A stretch of DNA of 64,000 nt from Paenibacillus amylolyticus. GTDB taxonomy: Bacteria > Bacillota > Bacilli > Paenibacillales > Paenibacillaceae. Shown piece after piece: positions 63,909-64,000 of the stretch. The stretch's first letter is position 1; each line of letters opens with the position of its first letter. The stretch covers positions 248,001-312,000 of the forward strand of contig NZ_CP121451.1 in assembly GCF_029689945.1 (NCBI RefSeq). The letters run 5' to 3'. The notes under the pieces were generated by a model. It saw only the letters and a list, made by a program, of their open reading frames with translations. It was not told the DNA's origin and did not search any database. Made by a program: the position numbers and the translations under genes.

Positions 63909-64000
63909 CTACCGCAGATACATCTGCAACGGTTGCAATTTCAACTCGCAGATGGCTTCTGCCACCTGCTGGGCAAGACGGCGGGCACCGCGTTCCTGAA
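63909..64000 (-). CDS. C-terminal fragment of an unidentified protein
   Basis: The minus strand from the window edge reads QERGARRLAQQVAEAICELK and ends LQPLQMYLR with TAG at 63911-63909. The helical, amphipathic composition looks like a genuine protein C-terminus. Family not recognised; the gene starts outside the window. Confidence 0.5.
   Translation of the reverse strand, partial: QERGARRLAQQVAEAICELKLQPLQMYLR

Overview
The window looks like a chromosomal segment of a Paenibacillus-type, spore-forming Firmicute. The evidence is the B. subtilis-like purine operon order (purEKBCSQLFMNHD), two gerA-type spore germination clusters, strong GGAGG ribosome sites, guanine riboswitches with PurR-type boxes, and the 16S-23S-5S sequences. 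Species cannot be assigned by reading alone.

Layout: (1) 1-4.3 kb, minus strand: a quinone/electrophile detoxification pair (MhqD-like hydrolase, MhqO-like dioxygenase) and two tandem CNNM/CBS (HlyC/CorC-type) membrane proteins that share an unusual leader hairpin. (2) 4.9-20.5 kb, minus: the complete de novo IMP operon, under PurBoxes and a guanine riboswitch. It carries an Imm26-like gene between purF and purM and copies of a palindromic repeat in four of its gaps. (3) 20.5-27.6 kb: universal stress protein, DUF1294 protein, an unlisted 45-residue gene, topB, a secreted amidase with an SLH-like region, and fabH behind a FapR-type operator. (4) 27.8-33.1 kb, minus: one rrn operon (16S-23S-5S) with promoter and terminators and no tRNA in the spacers. 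(5) 33.6-37.8 kb, minus: purine permease with a second guanine riboswitch and PurBoxes, a small lipoprotein, and guaA. (6) 38.1-44.1 kb, minus: transglutaminase TgpA-like, DUF58 and MoxR, plus a polysaccharide deacetylase. (7) 44.3-50.4 kb, plus: DedA, then gerAA-gerAC-D-gerAB-gerAB. (8) 50.5-58.9 kb: peroxiredoxin, three-gene ABC exporter, LCP protein, glutamate-1-semialdehyde aminomutase, and a divergent MocR regulator/EamA exporter pair. (9) 59-63.2 kb: a second germination cluster (gerAB-gerAA-gerAC) and an ASRT-family protein. (10) 63.2-64 kb: dense repeats and the tail of an unidentified gene.

Purine metabolism is the functional thread. The operon makes IMP, guaA makes GMP and the permease salvages bases; the operon and the permease both sit behind paired PurR boxes and a guanine-responsive terminator.

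About 14 conserved genes are broken by single-base indels, mostly one base short in a homopolymer, while both sides of each break remain perfectly family-like. I read these as probable consensus errors rather than true pseudogenes and give full-length gene spans. The most novel signals are the palindromic repeat family and the paired hairpins lying between ribosome site and TTG start of the two CNNM genes.
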